64,000 nucleotides of DNA from Podospora comata (Eukaryota; Ascomycota; Sordariomycetes; Sordariales; Podosporaceae): contig CP071498.1 of assembly GCA_017354895.1 (NCBI GenBank), positions 1,860,001-1,924,000 on the forward strand, written 5' to 3'. Below are positions 1 through 10,728 of the stretch, piece after piece. Under the pieces are notes generated by a model that was given only the letters and a program-made list of their open reading frames with translations, did no database searches and was not told the origin of the DNA. The position numbers and the translations under genes are program-made. Each line of letters opens with the position of its first letter. The first letter of the stretch is position 1.

Positions 1-2981
1 GAAACTCACACCAAGGCGCTGATTGAGGATTCGGATCCCTTTGTGCGACGAGCCTTCCTTACCTCGGTGCCAGAGCTGTGTATCTTCTTCGGTGTTGCCC
101 AGGCCAACGATATCATCTTGGCTCATCTCAACACCTACCTCAATGATCGAGACTGGATGCTGAAATGCGCCTTCTTTGACGCGATCGTGGGAATTGCGGC
201 TTTCCTCGGCAGCAGCACGCTGGAAAAGTTCATTCTGCCTCTTATGGTGCAGGCGGTCACGGACCCGGAAGAGTATGTTGTCCAGGGTGCGCTCCGTTCT
301 CTGGCAGAGTTGGGGTCCTTGGGTCTGCTGACCAAGCAGTCCTACACTGATCTCATCAGCGATGTCGCTCGCTTCACGGTCCACCCTAACATATGGATCC
401 GAGAGGCGGCTGTCGAGTTCATTGCTTCGGGCAGCAAGTTTTTGAGTCGGGCATATCTCAAAGTTCAAGTGCTGCCAAAGCTGGGGCCGTATCTCAAGCC
501 AGATCGCGTACCGGACTTTTCTGAGCTGGGGATTCTTGAGGCGCTTCAGAAGCCGCTGTCTCGGTCTGTCTTTGACCATGCTCTGATGTGGGCTTCCAAG
601 ACGGAGAAGGGTGATTTCTGGATGTTCAAAAAGGGACGTGATAGTGTTTTGGGGCCGAGCCAGATATTTGAGCAGGCGTCAAAGAATAAGGAGGACGATG
701 CGTGGCTGAGGAAGTTGCGGAATTTGGGTCTGTCTCAAGAGGATGAGCCGAAGCTGTTGGCACTTAGGGAGTTTATCTGGCGATTGAGCCAGATGAAGAC
801 AAGGGATTCGACGGGTCAAGAGACGACGACGACGACGACTACGGGTGGTAGTAATGGTATTATTCCCCTTCGGTCACTTGGGATTACCCCCCAGACTGTG
901 TTGTTTGATGAAGAGCCTTTGCGGTATCCGATGCCGTCTGTTCAGGCTGAGCCGGGGACTCCGAGGACGATAGAGGATGCGCTGCTTGATGCGTCCATGT
1001 CGATTGATGACCCTGTTGGCAAGAAGCGCAGGGCGGCGTTGAATAATCATCGGTCGAGACTTAGTAGCAGGGATAACATGTCGCCGGCGTCTGTGGATGG
1101 CAGGCGGCCTTTTGAGGATGAGGGGGCGGTATCGCCGACTGCGTCGAGGGACACTTCTGTTAGGACGTCGGTGGCGCAAGGGAAGAACGTGTTGTCTGTT
1201 ATGGATGATGATCGGTCACTGTCGGATGCGCCTTATGCGAGCAGGAGGGCTTTGCGGCATCAGTCGAGTGCGATGAATCTGATGAATAGGAAAGACAGCG
1301 CCAAGTCTGGGCCTGAGACTGGCACGACGGAGACGAATGCGTTTGGACAAGTCGAGGGGCCGCTCAGTCAAGGGTTGAGGGTTTCGTCTTATCCCGAGAC
1401 GGAGACTGGGCTGGCTTTTGCGAAGGAACGGTTGAGGGGTCATCACACTTATACTGGGAGCGACCCCAACATTATCCGGATGCTGGATAACATGTACATT
1501 GAGAATTATCCCCGGGATTTGCTCGAGTACGGGCCGCTGGTGACGCCGGTGAGGCGACGGAAGTCGAGCAGGCAGTCTGTCCCTTCTGGATATGAGGAGC
1601 CCTGGAAGCCGGCGGGCAAGCTGGTTGGCATGTTGGCCGAACATGTCGGCCCCATCAACCGGGTTGTTCCCTCGCCGGACCATCGGTTTTTTATCACGGG
1701 TGGGGATGATGGGTGTGTTAAAGTCTGGGATACGAAACGCCTAGAGAGGATGGTCACACATAAAGCGAGGCAGACTCACAAACATGCTCCCGGGGCGAGG
1801 GTGCTGGCAATGTGTTTTGTTGAAAACACGCACAGCTTTGTCAGCTGTGCCACTGACGGGAGTGTGCACATCCTCAAGGTCAATTCGATTCTCAGCGGGG
1901 TTAGTTACCGGTATGAGAAGCTGAAGTTGCTCAGGGAGTATACTGGACTAGGGGAAGGGGAGTATGTAGTCTGGTGCGAGCACTACAGACAAGAAGCGAA
2001 CTCGGTGCTGGTGCTGATGACGAACAAGAGCAGCATCATTGGTGTCGACCTCAGGACGATGGGGGAGCTGTTCCGGCTGGAGAACCCGGTTCATCACGGC
2101 ACGCCGACGTGTTTCTGCGTGGACAGGAAGAGGAACTGGCTTTGTCTTGGGACGAGCCATGGGGTTTTGGACCTGTGGGATCTGAGGTTCAAGACTAGGT
2201 TGAGGGGGTGGGGGGTGCCGGGGAAGGGGGAGATCTACAGGGTTACGCCGCACCCGGCGAAGGGGAGGGGGAGGTGGGTTTTGGTCAGCGGGGGGACGGG
2301 GCAGGGGAGATTACGGTTTGGGATTTGGAGAGGTGTATTTGTCGGGAGGTGTACAGGGTGGCGGGGAATAAGGAGGGGCCGAAGGGGTATGATGCTTGGG
2401 AGGTGGACGAGGAGAGGCCGGAGGGGATCATGCTGGGGAGGTTTGCGACGAATATTGAGATGGGGGCTGGGGGGCCGGCGGGTGGGAGTGGGGGGAATAT
2501 GGATAGGGGGGTGAGGGCGATGACGGTGGGGATTGGGGCTGGGGAGGATGTGAGGGATGTGAGGCATGCTTTTGTTATTACGGGGGGGAGCGATAAGAAG
2601 TTGAGGTATTGGGATTTGGTGAGGGTGGATAATAGTGTGATTTTTAGTGGGTTGATGCCCGAGGATGGCAGGTTGGGGTATTCTACTAGTCATCCGACTG
2701 CCAGTATGACGCTGCATACGGAGCGGCCGCCGAATCAGAAGGAGAAGGGGGGTGGGGGGACGAACGGGCCGGCGGCGGCGAATGGGGGGACGGGGTTGGC
2801 GGGGGATGTTGAGCAGCCGGTCAAGAGGGTGAGGCAGGCGAGGAGTACGGTTGTTTCGGCGGAGCAGCAGGGGCTGTTGAGGAGTCATATGGACGCGGTG
2901 ATGGATGTCATCTGGTTGGAGTCGCCCTATCCGATGACTGCGAGTGTGGATAGGAGCGGGACGATCTTGTTGCTGCAGTAG
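1..2981 (+). CDS. VPS15: VPS15, PI3-kinase regulatory subunit (3' part, apparent frameshift)
   Basis: Regulatory pseudokinase-like subunit of the Vps34 PI3-kinase complexes that act in endosomal sorting and autophagy. The reading frame is open from base 1, so the kinase domain lies left of the window. Seen here: HEAT-type helical repeats (about residues 1-240 of the visible part), a Ser/Thr- and Arg-rich linker (about 260-530), then a C-terminal WD40 propeller starting near base 1621 with blades such as GGDDGCVKVWD. The frame shifts once: frame 1 carries the WD repeats to about base 2300, and the same repeat continues as GEITVWDLE in the next frame to the stop at 2979-2981. The switch falls in a G-rich run at about 2288-2305 and behaves like one missing base; no intron of usable length fits. 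Either an assembly error or a real break; the downstream part is well conserved, so I favour an error. The 3' third is very G-rich at third positions. Confidence 0.85.
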
Positions 2982-3468
2982 GGGCTATGGTTTGAGACGG
3001 AGTCTGCGATGATTATTTAGCCCAGAGATGAAATAATACCTTTGCTTAAGAAGGAACTTCGCCTGTGTCTACTTTAAGTTGGAGAAACTATAGACAGAAT
3101 CGTGCAGCACTGGACAAATGGAATGCTGGAGTACAGCCCCGTTTAAACATAAGGGGGCGGATGAGGGTTAGGGTCAAGACATGTCGTCAGGCGGTGAGTG
3201 CTGAGGCTCCACAATTTATTTTGCCGCTCAGCCTTGTGGAGCTTTTTGGGAATGGGTGTGTGGTTGTTGCGCCTGCCGCGTCCAAAGTGAACTTGCACGC
3301 GACAACGATCTTGATATCTTGGAATTGCGAATTGCGACTCGTTGATTACAGCAATTTTATCGCCCGCTACGACTTTTACCTGCTGCGCAAACACGGAATC
3401 GAGAAAACAGTCGAGATTATCACCACCACCAAAAGTCAACAAACCAGCTAGAGGATCAAACCATCAAA
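2982..3468. other. Intergenic region, VPS15 3' end to LEA1 promoter
   Basis: No gene seen. It holds the VPS15 3' flank and the upstream region of the U2A' gene, including a telomere-like 11-mer at 3164-3174. An ORF that crosses the region has no recognisable protein features. Confidence 0.5.
3164..3174 (+). promoter_or_regulatory. Telobox-like motif AGGGTTAGGGT
   Basis: An exact AGGGTTAGGGT lies about 295 bp upstream of the LEA1 start. The identical 11-mer occurs upstream of BCP1 (8534) and its first ten bases upstream of ETFB (47448). Telobox motifs are known Tbf1/Myb-type binding sites in fungal promoters; function here is inference from position and recurrence. Confidence 0.4.
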
Positions 3469-4380
3469 ATGAGGCTAACCCCCGACCTCATCGCCTCGTC
3501 CCTCTCCTACCTCAACCCGCTCAAGGAGCGCGAGATTGACCTCCGAGGTACGCTTTTTTTTTTTGTCATCTGAAAAGAACAGATACTGTCCACACTTGAG
3601 CTCGGCTTACCTACCACACACCCTCCCGTAAAAAAAGGCCATAGAATACCCGCCATCGAAAACCTCGCCGTCGCCGGCCCGCACGACTCGATCGACCTGA
3701 CCGATAATGACATCCAACTCCTTGGGAACTTCCCCTTGTCGCCGCGGGTGAGGACGTTGCTGCTGGCGAGGAACAGGATCAGCGCCATCGCGCCGGGGGC
3801 GGTGCAGAGCCTGCCGAACCTGAGGAATTTGAACCTGGGGGAGAACGAGATTAGGGAGCTGGGGGATTTGGACGTGCTGGGGAGGTGGGGGGGGTTGGTG
3901 CACTTGTGTCTCGGGGGAAATCCGGTTGTGAAAAAGGAGCACTACCGGTATTGGGTGCTTTGGCGGTGCCCGAGTGTGAGGTTTTTGGATTATCAAAAGG
4001 TGAGGGAGGCGGAGAGGGAGAAGGCCAGGGAGTTGTTTGGGACAGTGGAGGAGCCGAGTGAGTTGGCGCAGAAGGTGGGTTATTATTCTGTTGACGGGTA
4101 TGGCGGGGGAGGGTTCAGGCTGACTGGGAAACAGATTATGGGCATCAAGAGCAAGACGTTCGATTCGACGACTACTTCGGGAGGCAAGGGTGGTGGACCG
4201 GGTGGTGAGACGTCTAAGCTGTCGAGACTGAAACTGACGGATAAGGAGAAGAAGAAGCTTCAGGAGTTGATCAAGAAGGCGAACTCGTTGGAGGAGATCA
4301 ACAGGCTGGAGAAGGCGCTGTTGGAGGGGAGGTTGCCGCCTGGGATTATTGTTGAGGATGGGGATGCTATGGAGGAGTGA
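3469..4380 (+). CDS. LEA1: U2 snRNP A' protein (leucine-rich repeat)
   Basis: Component of the U2 snRNP; with U2B'' it binds stem-loop IV of U2 snRNA in the spliceosome. Two exons: 3469-3547 and 3638-4380, joined over a 90-nt intron (3548-3637). I chose the acceptor AAAAAAG at 3637 over the later ATAG because only it restores the family sequence LRGHRIPAIENL. Protein 273 aa, near the usual 240-255 aa. Leucine-rich repeats run from about residue 40 to 150 (for example LRNLNLGENEIRELGDLD), followed by the family cap HYRYWVLWRCPSVRFLDYQKV. The C-terminal third is charged with a short Gly/Thr linker. Third positions in exon 2 are strongly G-rich. Confidence 0.88.
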
Positions 4381-4881
4381 AGGTATGACATTGAGACAAA
4401 CCGAGGGGAAACGGGTGTCGTTACTGGAGTCAGACGGCCACCGGAAATTTTATTTTTCTTCTGATTGGGAAAGGAGATACCAAAATGTATAGAATAATGT
4501 TCAGAGCGGGTGGTACATGGTCAGAATTCGACTTGTATATTGTGCCCATGTCTGGTCGTTGCTAGACGTAACTACCGGCACTTCCCGTGCTGAGACATCA
4601 CTGGGACAGCACCTTTCTCTGCCTGTGGGCTCCGTCCCCACCTTTTCCTTTTACCTCTGGTCATGCACGGCGCTCTCTGTGCTGAAATAAAACTAGGACA
4701 GCGGTTTTCCTTGCCGTTTCTTCATTTGCCTTTTCCTTTTGGTGAGAAAGAACAACCGCCATGGCAGCAGCAGCGGCGAGAGCATTTCTTGAGATAAGCT
4801 AGACACACACAAGCATTAACGCATGATGCCTTCGTCGCAGAATATATGAGCATACCTCCATCGAGGCCACCCTCGTGGGCA
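4381..4881. other. Intergenic, 3' flank of LEA1
   Basis: No gene seen. T-rich stretches after the stop are compatible with LEA1 mRNA 3' processing. Confidence 0.4.
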
Positions 4882-5022
4882 TCAGGTTTTCTTTGCTTGG
4901 CCGCTGGCTGGGGAAGTTTTCTTTTCATCATCAGAGAGACTGTTTATGATGATGACGATCAAGAGGGCAACTGATAAGAAGGCATTCAGGACCGTAAGAA
5001 AAGTGAAAAGATCATCAGACAT
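4882..5022 (-). CDS. Candidate 46-residue single-span membrane peptide
   Basis: A minus-strand ORF starts with ATG at 5022 and stops at 4882. It reads as an acidic N-terminus (MSDDLF), a hydrophobic span of about 20 residues ending ALLIVIIIN, then a charged tail (SDDEKK...GQAKKT). The layout of a lone transmembrane helix with a hydrophilic tail looks protein-like, but no family is recognised and a short AT-rich ORF can give hydrophobic translation by chance. It could also be the last exon of the minus-strand ORF just upstream (5048-5929). Confidence 0.3.
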   Translation of the reverse strand: MSDDLFTFLTVLNAFLSVALLIVIIINSLSDDEKKTSPASGQAKKT

Positions 5023-5047
5023 GGTTGCTGAAGCTCTGGGCGGTAAC

Positions 5048-5929
5048 TCATGGAGAAGTGGAAAAAGAGAATGTTGGATTACTGGAGTTTTGCGCTAATA
5101 TTGTGTTGACAAACACAAGCCCAGTGGTAGGGGCTTGACGCCACAGTGGAAAGGGTTGTTTTACTGGGTCTTGATCACCTCCTGACTCCCACGCTTTTGA
5201 CTGGGTCACAGTGATAGGAATAAGGTCAGTTATGGAAACCATGAAAAAGAATGGAAAGCAGGAGCTGCTCTTGATGACGCAAAAAGTATGAAAATACATG
5301 CATCTTTGGATAAACACTACAGGAAACATATCGGGTCCTTTCTCCAACAGCAACTTCCTAGCAAATCTCCACCAGCCGTTGATTCTTCGGAAACGAAGTA
5401 GGCGATTGTGAGCTCGAGGAAGCCGTCGGGGCAACAGCCAGATCGGGTTGAGGAGGGTTTGGACACGTTTCTTGGTAGCGTGCTCGGTAGGAGTGTCTGG
5501 TTCGGAATTCGTTGAAGCTTGTGAGGCTTCTGGGTTGGCCTTGTCATCACCACCATCCGTCTTGGTGTTTTCAATGCCACCTCTTGTCTTCAACTGGACC
5601 CAAGTTATGCGCCAAGGGAAAGCTAGGACTAAGGCCAGGATAGATACGATACTGTTGCAAAGTGTGCAGTACTGGTGCACGCCCCAACGGCTGGTCGTGG
5701 GAATGGGTTTGACGATCTCAACTTGGGTGATTCCGGTTGGGGATGTAATGGGGGTGGTGGTTCTGGCGGGTTCTGGCGCGATAGATAGCGTCACCGCAAG
5801 GTGAACCTCGGTGATGTACCTCGCCTCCTGGGTGTTGAAAACGGGGCCTGTACATGTTGTGGTGTATCGACTATAGTGATGTGTTTTGGCTGGTTCGGTT
5901 GCGAATCGTTGAGGTGGCTGTCCACACAT
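5048..5929 (-). CDS. Hypothetical protein, possible membrane segment
   Basis: Long minus-strand ORF from ATG at 5929 (293 aa). The N-terminal half is Thr/Pro-rich; a hydrophobic stretch (about SIVSILALVLAFPW) precedes a hydrophilic, acidic stretch with TKTDGGDDKANPE. The C-terminal part is compositionally unlike the first half and may be intronic or untranslated. No homology is recognised. The pattern hydrophobic span plus acidic tail resembles that of the small ORF at 4882-5022. Treat as a weak prediction; a spliced model ending at 4882 is possible. Confidence 0.3.
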   Translation of the reverse strand: MCGQPPQRFATEPAKTHHYSRYTTTCTGPVFNTQEARYITEVHLAVTLSIAPEPARTTTPITSPTGITQVEIVKPIPTTSRWGVHQYCTLCNSIVSILALVLAFPWRITWVQLKTRGGIENTKTDGGDDKANPEASQASTNSEPDTPTEHATKKRVQTLLNPIWLLPRRLPRAHNRLLRFRRINGWWRFARKLLLEKGPDMFPVVFIQRCMYFHTFCVIKSSSCFPFFFMVSITDLIPITVTQSKAWESGGDQDPVKQPFPLWRQAPTTGLVFVNTILAQNSSNPTFSFSTSP

Positions 5930-6025
5930 CACCAATGTCCTAAAATATGGTCGATAGGCATATATTACTGGTCAATACGCCTTCAAACCTAGTAAATAAG
6001 CATTAAAGAACATCAATACATTACC

Positions 6026-6176
6026 AAAGATAGTCAATAGGCCTTTAAAGATAGTTAATAGGTCTTGAAAGATAGTCAATATGCCTTGAAAGATAGTTAA
6101 CAGGCCTTTAAAGATAGTCGATAGGTGTTTAAGTTAGTATTGAAAGCGCACAAAATATCTTTAAAGGCCTATTGAT
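6026..6176. repeat. 21-bp AT-rich tandem repeat array A with inverted copy
   Basis: Five direct units of 21 bp, starting at 6026, 6047, 6068, 6089 and 6110, with consensus AAAGATAGTYAATAGGCCTT plus one base. An inverted copy lies at 6157-6176 and matches the reverse complement of 6033-6052 at 19 of 20 positions, so the array can fold back on itself. Related units occur at 8148-8252 and 45181-45266. Confidence 0.85.
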
Positions 6177-6278
6177 TATGTTGTAAGGGGTAAATGTCTT
6201 AGTGTAATTTCTATATTTTGTGTTTGATCCCCCCCAAGGGTATTACCATCTACAAGCTCTAAGAATTCAATGGTAGTA

Positions 6279-8110
6279 CTATGCGAGGGAGAGAACAGCT
6301 GGGACTCGAAAGTGTTCCTTCCTACTTGCCACACCATAACGAGACTTGCCGTACTCCAACAGAATATTTCGACTCAGGCTAGCAAAGACCTTCCCACTTT
6401 TTAATATTCCCCTCCTTCCGCAAAATAATCTCCCAATCCTGTCTGGTCCGGTTGCGATTTGGCTTGCTGTGATGGCGTTGACTTCGAAATTTTGGGGGTG
6501 GTTCGATATGTTGTCCATGATAGCTTTCGCAGCCGATCCTGGTGGCCTTGAACTCTTCTGTCTTCCCCTAAGGTAGATGGCTATAAAGCGAGTAATCAGA
6601 AAATCCAAAGCTGGCGATGTATGGGAATGCGTCTGCCTCGTTGGGTTTCCTTCCCTGACAAGATCTCACTATCTTTTCTTGACAAGACCGCCGGCCAGCC
6701 TTAAGCCGTGCTATTGAGCAAGATGGCGATGATGAAGTGGACCGGGATCAGGCCAATCGAAATGATGATTGCAGGCATGGAGCATGACGGGGAGCCAAGC
6801 CTATTCCCGACGAATTCAATGAGGAGCACGGTCTAGTTGAGATTGACATTGTCAACTTTGGCGTAACCAGACAACTAGCCAGGGTCGAGAACGACAAAGG
6901 CTTGACATTACCCTGTTCCTCCTTCTCGATAACGCCGTCAGTACATGTTGCCACGTGTTGGGGAAGAAAAGAATGCACAGTTACCTGCCTTCTCGTTGGG
7001 TTTCTCCGGGCAAGCCATTCCAAGACGTATCTCTCTCCCAAACGTGCGAGCAGGGCCAAGAGGGGCAGCCTGCTAAAAAACTGCAGGAACACCCGGGACA
7101 TCGCGGCATACACTACTTCACTGGGCCGGAGAATTCGGTGATTATGGCTGTGCCTCTCGGTCAGCCGCAGGCAGTAGGCTAAGTCGCCCATCTTAGAGCC
7201 AGGTATCGATGACGGAGGTATATACACCAATGTCTGCTGTGGGTAGTCCAGGGCTACCATTAGCCGGAAAGGTCAGGGGCCCTAGAGCCGTGGTTATCTG
7301 AGTCGAGCGTCTTTCTCACGAATCGAAAAGGGTACATGTAAAATTCCATCTGGTTGTGTTGGTGAATTTGTTCAAAGTACCCTCCGATAGCGACAAAATC
7401 CACCAGGCGGACCATGGGAACTTTGACCGCAGGGTCATACTTCCTTCGGCGGCGCCGCATCTCCATGCGTAAGGCTGCTGGGTCCGCAAAATATTTCCAT
7501 CGCGACGACATTTATAGCAAGTCTGGAGCATACAAGCCGAGGTGCGGATTCTCAGTCTGAAATCTTTCGAGAATGTCAAAGGCCTCTCTTGAAGTTGGCG
7601 GTTCATTTTGAAGATAGGCATCAGCAAGAAGTCTTGCGTTCCTGGGTTCGTGATTTTGATGATAGACATGGGGTAATTGTCATTGACTGTTGGATTTCCC
7701 GTGCAAGATCCAGTTTCGTTATCTCTGGGAGCTTGAGTTCACGACCGGTTTGGAATCTGCTAGCTAAGGTAGCCTCTTGGATTCTGCGGACAAGGTGAAT
7801 TGTCCCCAGGGCTTGCGTTTGTTTGGACGGATGACGAATAACTGGAAGTTAGGGAGAGCATGATCCCTGTATAGGTGGGCGTGAGGTATCGCGAATTTAG
7901 TCGTTTCACCGGTTCCGGCATCTCTTTTCCCGAGCCCAAAGCTCTTCCCAACCAGGTGATGTGACAGCGGCGTCCTCTGCTTGGTTCTCAGTGTTGCCAA
8001 TGAAATCATCTCTGCCGACTGGGGCACAATATCCTCGGACTATGCACAGCAAATGGCAAAGCAGCAGTTGGCTGGCAGTTCTGGAATCCGGGTCGAGTCG
8101 AACTCAATGT
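6279..8110 (-). pseudogene. Degenerate coding relic, frameshifted, family unknown
   Basis: On the minus strand, from about 8110 down to 6748 and possibly to 6279, stretches of protein-like sequence lie in alternating frames broken by stops and shifts. Examples: an opening segment with KELKVDIEFDSTRIPELPANC, a segment ending NFQLFVIRPNKRKPWGQF, one with NARLLADAYLQNEPPTSREA continuing to ERFQTENPHLGLYAPDLL, then after one stop SSRWKYFADPAALRMEMRRR and DFVAIGGYFEQIHQHNQMEF. Adjacent pieces read as one protein if frames are ignored, which points to a decayed gene rather than random ORFs. I do not recognise the family. The relic sits between two arrays of the same 21-bp repeat (6026-6176 and 8148-8252). 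It is not obviously AT-rich, so heavy RIP is not evident. Confidence 0.45.
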
Positions 8111-8147
8111 CAACTTTGAGTTCTTTGTGTTCCCCTAAGATACCTTA

Positions 8148-8252
8148 AAAGATAGTTTACCTGCCTCAAAAGATGGTTTGTATACCTTAACATATAGTCT
8201 ACAGGCCTTTAATTAAGGTCAATATACGTCCCAGTATAGCTGATAGGCCTCC
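8148..8252. repeat. 21-bp AT-rich tandem repeat array B (diverged)
   Basis: Five diverged units keeping the 21-bp period and the ATAGTYTAYAGGCCTT-like core start at 8148, 8169, 8190, 8211 and 8232. It is clearly the same family as array A but more decayed. Together the two arrays bracket the coding relic. Confidence 0.7.
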
Positions 8253-8533
8253 TTAATAGTGGAAATGGCATTATCTTAAAGTCGAAACACAGAACGCTGC
8301 AAATGAGAGCTGCTACCTAGCTGGATCGAAGTAAGGTTATAATATCGGACGAAAGAGCACCATCTGCAATTTTCGACTGAAATTGGAACAATTGACCTCC
8401 ACTTCCACCCTTCCAGCCCCGGAGCCCTGCTTCCTCCGAAATCCCGGAGCGGGACCGGCTGTCGTCCAACCTGACTCCACCCCTCCGGCCATGGCACCGG
8501 ACACTACGGTTAACCCCTGCTCACTCTCACCCA

Positions 8534-8544
8534 AGGGTTAGGGT
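8534..8544 (+). promoter_or_regulatory. Telobox-like motif AGGGTTAGGGT
   Basis: Same 11-mer as at 3164, here about 250 bp upstream of the BCP1 start codon. A GATA-type ATCTGATAA lies close by at 8564-8572. Regulatory role is inferred. Confidence 0.4.
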
Positions 8545-8795
8545 AAAACTTCACCATCGCAACCATCTGATAAGCATTTTTTGGCTTATCACAACCGTTG
8601 CGCAGCGAAGTGAGGGGCATCTTTTCACAAAAGTTTTCAAGGCTCGGTCCTCAAGGTTCCCCCCGCAAATTGAATATCACATCCCTCCGTCCAGTCTGCG
8701 CCGCACCAGCAGACAGACTTGTCGCATTCAACTTTTCGCCCCCCCAACCAAACAACCACCCCAAATCAACAGCAACAGCAACAGCAACAGTCGAA

Positions 8796-9774
8796 ATGGG
8801 CAAAAAGCGCACCAGAAACCCCGACGACGACGTCGCCATGACCGACGAAGTCCCCGCGCAAACCAAGAAGAACAACAACGGCGGTGATAGCTCCGACTCG
8901 GACGATGTTTGTCTCCCATCCCCCCTCCCCCCTTTCCCCGCCCATTAACACCCCTCCCCCCTAGGACATGGACATAGTAAACGTGGACTTCGAACTCTTC
9001 AACTACGACCCCACAATCGACTTCCACGGCGTAAGAACCCTCCTCCGCCAGCTCCTCGACGCCGACGCCTCCCTCTTCGACCTCTCCTCCCTCTCCGACC
9101 TCATCGTCGAGCAAAACACGGTCGGCTCCACCTGCAAAGTCGACGACAAGGCCAACGACGCCTACGCCTTCCTCACCGTCCTCAACATCCAAGAGCACTC
9201 CCCCACCAAACCCGTAGTCAAACAACTCGCCGAGTACCTCGCCGATCGCGCCACAAAGTCCCAAGATGAAACTCTGGCCAAGGTCGTGCCCGAGGTGTTG
9301 CTTGGAGAGGGGAAACAACAGGTCGGGTTGGTCCTGGCGGAAAGGTTACTCAACATGCCGGCCGAGGTCATCCCGCCAATGTGGAGCTGCATGATTGATG
9401 AGATTGAGGCTGCGGTCGAGGACAAGGAGCCGTATGAGTTTACGCATTATCTTGTGCTTTCAAGAACGTACCTCGAGGTGGAGTCGACGTTGAATCAGAC
9501 AGAGAGGAAAAACAAGAGGTCAAAGGCGACGGGGGAGCTGCAGTATTTCCATCCCGAGGACGAGGAGATGAGAAAGTTTGCGACGGCGGCGGGAAGCTTT
9601 GAGTACACAAAGGAAGGACAGGCCGCGGTGGCGGATAGCAAGCGCGCGTTCCAAGAGATGGGGATCAAGCCGGTGGGCTTCATGATGTTGATCGAGGCGG
9701 AGAAGTTCCCCAAGGCTGTCCAGGGGATCACAGAGTATGTGGCCACTGGCGGGATGTCAATGGAGATTTCATAG
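8796..9774 (+). CDS. BCP1: BCP1/BCCIP-family protein
   Basis: Nuclear protein of the BCCIP family; yeast Bcp1 is linked to nuclear export of Mss4 and to ribosomal protein Rpl23 handling. Exons 8796-8906 and 8965-9774 with a 58-nt intron (8907-8964). Protein 306 aa, near the family size. The short N-terminus is basic then acidic ([12 protein letters not shown], a Ser/Asp run), followed by the family start of the fold, [14 protein letters not shown], then [13 protein letters not shown]. The C-terminus carries the conserved YFHPEDEE region and an [11 protein letters not shown] stretch. Codon use flips within the gene: C-ending codons up to about 9240, G-ending after. Confidence 0.9.
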
Positions 9775-9869
9775 GGAAAAAAGATGATTAATATATACTT
9801 TTATTTATTGCTCCCTGATCAAAGCCAAAGGAAGTCCAACGCTATGTTCTTGGTGAGGAGTAGTGACAA

Positions 9870-10728
9870 TCATTGCTGTTGGGGTTCGAGTCGCTGCATG
9901 AGGTACTCTACCTCGACTTCCTTTGTCAGGGGAATGACAAAGTCTTCGTACATGGACACAACAGCCTCAACGTTGATCTTGACCTGCTCAGCAGCGTCTG
10001 GACCTTGGAGCGAGGGATCGGTGCCGTAGGTCTGCGCCTTGAGCTTGAGACGCTCCAACACCTTCTTCTCAACCGCCTTGTTGGTGATGGCCTCACCGAT
10101 TCCGTCCCGGTCGCCAGCCCGGATCAACCTCGTGAACTTCTCCGTTTCCGACACAAACTTGGACTCGGCAACAAACTTGCCAAAGTGAATCCGCCTGGAA
10201 AGTGCTTGCAGGCAAGCAATGTCGCACGTGGCGGATGAGCCGTAGTTCTCCTGAGAAACACCCCTATCCTCGCGACCAAAGTCGCGGCAGACCTTTGGAA
10301 GGAAGTTTTCTGTGTAGAACTGCTTGATCTTGTCGTTCACACAGACATCGTTGGGGTAGAGAATTTGAGGGTAGTCGAGTGGGTCGAGGATTGGCTTTTG
10401 GACGGCATCAGGGAAGAAAGGGTACTCGTCCGGCGACTCAAAGCGGCGGATGAGGGATTGGAGTTTCTCCTGTTCCCGAAGGTACCAGTCCATGAAGCTC
10501 AATTCCGAGTTTGGGATCGGAACTGCTCCTGGGACGTAGATGTTTTTGTTAAGAGGGAACTGGACACGCTCAATGAGATGAAAGGTGATGGTATCCTCGA
10601 GACGACTGGGAGCTTGTTAGTTACTTGTGACCAAGAAGGCTAGGCGGGTAGACTGACATGAGCTGATAGCGGATGTTCGTGAGATCCAGGGCCTTTGACC
10701 GGTCTGAAAGATCGATGATGGTGTCCAT
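9870..10728 (-). CDS. ARO7: Chorismate mutase
   Basis: Converts chorismate to prephenate, the committed step to Phe and Tyr; the fungal enzyme is an all-helical dimer, in yeast activated by Trp and inhibited by Tyr. Exons (minus) 10658-10728 and 9870-10605; the 52-nt intron (10606-10657) restores [20 protein letters not shown] at the join. Protein 268 aa, as expected for the AroQ eukaryotic type. Visible family blocks: [36 protein letters not shown] split by none, [29 protein letters not shown] (described in parts), and the C-terminal [12 protein letters not shown]. Convergent with BCP1: the two stop codons are 95 bp apart. Confidence 0.95.

Noticed and set aside
3164-3174. Telomere or subtelomere proximity
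   Set aside because: Only single TTAGGG-containing words are present, no tandem telomeric array, and the gene content is ordinary housekeeping.
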